This document shows positions 4,419 to 5,821 of a stretch of DNA of 5,821 bases, one piece after another. The translations under genes were made by a program, and so were the position numbers. How positions within the stretch are numbered: the first letter of the stretch is position 1; the number at the start of each line of letters is the position of its first letter. The DNA is from Candidatus Bathyarchaeota archaeon. GTDB taxonomy: Archaea; Thermoproteota; Bathyarchaeia; Bathyarchaeales; Bathycorpusculaceae. Where the stretch lies: contig DUHG01000080.1 in assembly GCA_013330975.1 (NCBI GenBank), forward strand, positions 551-6,371, given 5' to 3'. The notes under the pieces were generated by a model. The model worked only from the letters and a program-made list of their open reading frames with translations, was not told the origin of the DNA and ran no database searches.

Positions 4419-5711
4419 ATGAACTCCAAACGCATATTCGTCAAAAGCTACGGCTGCTCAGCAAACCAGGCCGACGGTGAGGTCCTATCCGGCTGTCTAG
4501 CAGAAGCCGGATTCAAAATTGTACCCTCAGATTCAGAGGCAGATGTACTCATTTACAATTGTTGCGCAGTCAAAGGTCCCACGGAAGACCGTATGTTTGA
4601 AGTTTTGAAGCGTGCCCCCCGTGAAAAACAGCTGATTGTAGCTGGTTGTTTGCCTCTGATTTGCCACGACAGGTTACGTCGCGAGGTCATCTTTGACGGA
4701 GCAGTGGGGTCTAGTCTTGGCGTGCGAATTGTTGACGTGGTTTCGCGCGTATTGCGTGGTGAACGCGTTGTAGCGCTGGATATTCCTGTGGAGAATAAGC
4801 CTGGGCTTCTTCTCCCTCGTGTTAGGTCGAGTCCTGTGATCAGCATAGTTCCCGTCAGCTACGGATGCCTCGGCTCTTGCGCCTACTGTTGTGTGGTTTT
4901 CGCCCGTGGGCGCCTTAGAAGCTACACTCCGGAAGAGATTTTAACGCGTATCAGGGCAGACTTGACCTCCGGAACGCGAGAGTTTTGGCTTACATCCCAA
5001 GACACTGGATGCTATGGTAAAGACATATGCACGAATCTTGCAAATTTGCTCGAGACGATTTGTGAATTGCCGGAGGATTTTCGTATTCGTGTGGGCATGA
5101 TGACCCCGAACTTCGCAAGAAGCATGCTGGCTGATCTGGTTGACGCTTACAGGAATCCCAAGGTTTTCAAATTCTTGCACCTGCCTGTACAGAGCGGCGA
5201 CAATACCGTCCTGATGCGAATGCGAAGAGGTTACAAGGTTGAAGATTTCAGGGAAATTGTGGAGACTTTTCGAGTCAATTTCCCTATAATTGCCTTGGCA
5301 ACTGACGTAATCTGTGGTTTTCCAGGTGAAACTCCTGAAGCCTTCAACAAAACCGTGAGACTGATTGGTGATCTTGAGCCAGATGTTGTTAATATATCAA
5401 AATTTTTCCCTAGACCGGGAACGGCGGCCGCTGAAATGTTGGATGCGGTTGATCCAGCGGAGATTAAGCTCAGAAGTTTGGAAATGTCCAAGTTGGTGAA
5501 GCGAATTTCGCTGAGGAAGAACCAGTCTTGGACAGGCTGGGTTGGCGAGGTTCTTGTGGATGAAAAGGGCAAAACTCGCGGGTCTTGGATAGGCAGGAAT
5601 TTTGCGTATAAGCCCGTTGTGATCCAGAGTTCGCAGAATTTGCTGGGTAAGGTCATTTGCGTCAAGATTGTTGAAATCTGTTCAACTTATTTAGCTGCTG
5701 AGATACTCTGA
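4419..5711 (+). CDS. mtaB: tRNA t6A37 methylthiotransferase, archaeal e-MtaB/CDKAL1 type
   Basis: 430 residues, full length. This radical-SAM enzyme converts N6-threonylcarbamoyladenosine at position 37 of ANN-decoding tRNAs to its 2-methylthio form. Domains in order: N-terminal UPF0004 domain (about 4-125), with its cluster cysteines C13 (KSYGCSANQADGE), C49 (NCCAVKGPTEDR) and C77 (VAGCLP); radical-SAM core (about 140-360), with C150-x3-C154-x2-C157 in YGCLGSCAYC, followed by ARGRLRSY (162-169), the family's HLPVQSGD at 254-261 and DVICGFPGET; and a C-terminal TRAM RNA-binding domain (about 368-430). The CSAN and NxCAVK elements resemble human CDKAL1 and archaeal homologues rather than bacterial MiaB/RimO. 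The start gives the normal short lead into the first cysteine motif. It is probably monocistronic. C48 and C158 are extra cysteines beside ligands; they are not expected to replace them. Confidence 0.94.
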   Translation: MNSKRIFVKSYGCSANQADGEVLSGCLAEAGFKIVPSDSEADVLIYNCCAVKGPTEDRMFEVLKRAPREKQLIVAGCLPLICHDRLRREVIFDGAVGSSLGVRIVDVVSRVLRGERVVALDIPVENKPGLLLPRVRSSPVISIVPVSYGCLGSCAYCCVVFARGRLRSYTPEEILTRIRADLTSGTREFWLTSQDTGCYGKDICTNLANLLETICELPEDFRIRVGMMTPNFARSMLADLVDAYRNPKVFKFLHLPVQSGDNTVLMRMRRGYKVEDFREIVETFRVNFPIIALATDVICGFPGETPEAFNKTVRLIGDLEPDVVNISKFFPRPGTAAAEMLDAVDPAEIKLRSLEMSKLVKRISLRKNQSWTGWVGEVLVDEKGKTRGSWIGRNFAYKPVVIQSSQNLLGKVICVKIVEICSTYLAAEIL

Positions 5712-5715
5712 TTCA

Positions 5716-5728
5716 AATCATTTTGATT
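5716..5728 (+). terminator. Weak hairpin and T-rich tail after the methylthiotransferase gene
   Basis: AATCA (5716-5720), loop TTT, TGATT (5724-5728) directly follows the stop. T-rich tracts (ATTTTCTCGATTTATTTTC) begin at about 5741. The stem is short and AT-rich. The T tracts alone could act as an archaeal terminator. Confidence 0.3.
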
Positions 5729-5751
5729 ATGTGCTTTGCTATTTTCTCGAT

Positions 5752-5821
5752 TTATTTTCTTCTTGAAGGCGAGAATTGGCTATGGTGCGCTTGCAGCTTT
5801 TCAAGGAAATCTTCTATCTCT
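5752..5821 (-). CDS. Possible C-terminal end of a converging gene (partial)
   Basis: On the minus strand a frame is open from the window edge to TAA (5754-5752), with 22 full codons read as EIEDFLEKLQAHHSQFSPSRRK. The amphipathic start and basic polar end look like a protein C-terminus, and a convergent gene 40 bp from the methylthiotransferase stop would be normal spacing. The stretch is too short to be sure. The alternative on the plus strand, ATG at 5782 (MVRLQLFKE...), has no convincing SD. Confidence 0.3.
   Translation of the reverse strand, partial: EIEDFLEKLQAHHSQFSPSRRK

Noticed and set aside
4553..5665. Minus-strand open frames opposite the methylthiotransferase gene.
   Set aside because: They are antisense shadows of a gene with complete, ordered family motifs.

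Overview
The window looks archaeal. The evidence is an Ard1/Naa10-like acetyltransferase, a CDKAL1/e-MtaB-type tRNA methylthiotransferase with a TRAM domain and no bacterial-type leader, an archaeal ribbon-helix-helix (RHH) regulator, TATA-like boxes about 25-45 nt upstream of starts, and several starts with weak or no Shine-Dalgarno (SD) motif. Moderate GC and the protein flavour fit an uncultured TACK lineage such as Bathyarchaeia. That placement is an inference from protein style, not a search result.

Left block, plus strand, 1-1340: the last codons of an upstream gene, a predicted membrane-anchored surface protein made of two beta-rich halves (89-877), and a small four-helix membrane protein (870-1322) that overlaps it by 8 nt. 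A hairpin plus T-run that includes the last codons ends the unit. The spacing suggests one operon whose products work at the membrane. I recognise no named function. A separate small plus-strand gene (1457-1636), encoding a 59-residue leucine-zipper-like coiled coil, follows.

Central block, minus strand, 1681-4224 (transcribed right to left): an RHH regulator (4069-4224), a frame that continues from it with a +1 shift (3777-4103), a hairpin terminator (3736-3756), a LarA-family nickel-pincer-nucleotide enzyme (2227-3516), and an Ard1/RimI-like N-terminal acetyltransferase (1681-2157). The RHH/continuation pair is either two overlapping genes or one frameshifted gene. The purine- and G-rich first codon positions of the continuation, and the terminator about 20 nt beyond its stop, argue that it is really expressed.

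Right block, plus strand, 4225-5711: a 194-bp AT-rich divergent promoter region, then the tRNA t6A methylthiotransferase. At the right edge a short minus-strand reading frame may be the end of a converging gene. No tRNA, rRNA, CRISPR array, insertion sequence or phage gene was seen. The window is mostly ordinary chromosome. The items most worth a second look are the frame break in the RHH gene, the surface/membrane protein pair, the overlooked coiled-coil gene and the LarA homologue without its cofactor genes.
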